From Comamonadaceae bacterium (lineage in GTDB: Bacteria; Pseudomonadota; Gammaproteobacteria; Burkholderiales; Burkholderiaceae_C): a stretch of DNA of 64,000 bases. The notes beneath the pieces are model-generated. The model did not search any database and was not told where the DNA came from. It saw only the letters and a program-made list of their open reading frames with translations. Of the stretch, positions 63,815 through 64,000 are shown piece by piece. The position numbers and the translations under genes are program-made. Positions within the stretch are counted from its first letter, which is position 1; every line of letters starts with the position of its first letter. The stretch is taken from assembly GCA_947447985.1 (NCBI GenBank), contig CANFLX010000011.1:1-64000 (forward strand), in the 5' to 3' direction.

Positions 63815-64000
63815 TCAAACGCCGCCGTGGGGATGCGTCGGATCAATCCAGAGCACCGTTTCGGGTTTTTCGGCGGGCTCGATGTCCATGTTCACGGCAA
63901 TGGCCTGGCCATCGCTGCGGCACAACACGCATTCCAGGGCCTCATCAGCGCTGGCATTGATCTCCTGGTGCGGCACAAAGGGCGGCACATAGATAAAGTC
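63815..64000 (-). CDS. Cupin-domain protein (partial, C-terminal part)
   Basis: The last 61 residues of a minus-strand gene entering from the right edge. The visible segment begins DFIYVPPFVPHQEINASADE, matching the second half of a cupin barrel with its metal-ligand His (PHQEIN), and ends at TGA 63815. It is upstream of the EamA gene in the same direction. Too little is seen to name a function. Confidence 0.75.
   Translation of the reverse strand, partial: DFIYVPPFVPHQEINASADEALECVLCRSDGQAIAVNMDIEPAEKPETVLWIDPTHPHGGV

Overview
The window looks like a chromosome segment of a heterotrophic betaproteobacterium, most likely Comamonadaceae (Rhodoferax/Limnohabitans/Polaromonas-like). This rests on high-GC codon use, the protein families present (short-form Gnd, YbfB/YjiJ transporter, heterotetrameric SoxBDAG, GlxA-type AraC regulators, NhaR, a glnK-amtB pair with an alanine-rich AmtB leader) and the lack of any phage, plasmid, CRISPR or tRNA signature. 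The genus is inference. Genes are densely packed and no gene-free stretch exceeds 300 bases.

Layout. 1-8.3 kb: end of an MFS transporter, a KirBac-type potassium channel, a truncated alpha/beta-hydrolase, the oxidative pentose-phosphate genes gnd and zwf, a sterol-desaturase-like membrane protein, ruvB, a uppS-type prenyltransferase and a DUF4337 protein. 8.3-34.3 kb: a catabolic block for quaternary and N-methylated amines, almost all on the minus strand. It holds a hydantoinase-like ASKHA protein, soxBDAG, sdaA, a divergent MttB-family methyltransferase, a peptide/opine-class ABC importer, a GlxA-type regulator, an acyl-CoA set (enoyl-CoA hydratase, ADP-forming acyl-CoA ligase, acyl-CoA dehydrogenase, thioesterase), an MDR oxidoreductase, the carnitine genes cdhC-cdhA-cdhB and a class II aldolase. 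34.5-47.3 kb: MFS transporter, a small lipoprotein, exported glutathione peroxidase, two small uncharacterised proteins, recQ, comM, glnK-amtB behind a sigma-54/NtrC promoter, an SMP-30 lactonase, a MobA-like nucleotidyltransferase and glcEF. 47.3-53.9 kb: a creatine module (polyamine-class ABC importer, creatinase, GlxA-type regulator). 53.9-64 kb: glutathione peroxidase, lplT, alr, then a PQQ module (PqqU/YncD-like TonB receptor, small cytochrome c, PQQ-dependent sugar dehydrogenase, cysteine-free Rrf2 regulator), nhaR, an EamA exporter and part of a cupin protein.

How it fits together. The best-supported reading is a convergent catabolic network. Carnitine is oxidised (CdhA), cleaved (CdhB) and released as glycine betaine (CdhC). 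The acyl-CoA genes next door could convert gamma-butyrobetaine or crotonobetaine to carnitine. The MttB homologue is the only candidate in view for demethylating glycine betaine. Creatinase produces sarcosine directly from creatine. Sarcosine is oxidised to glycine by SoxBDAG, and SdaA turns the derived serine into pyruvate. Two GlxA-type regulators, the class to which GbdR, CdhR and SouR belong in Pseudomonas, sit in the two modules. A second coherent unit is a PQQ-using sugar dehydrogenase beside a probable PQQ uptake receptor. Families were assigned by recognising motifs and remembered homologues, not by database search.
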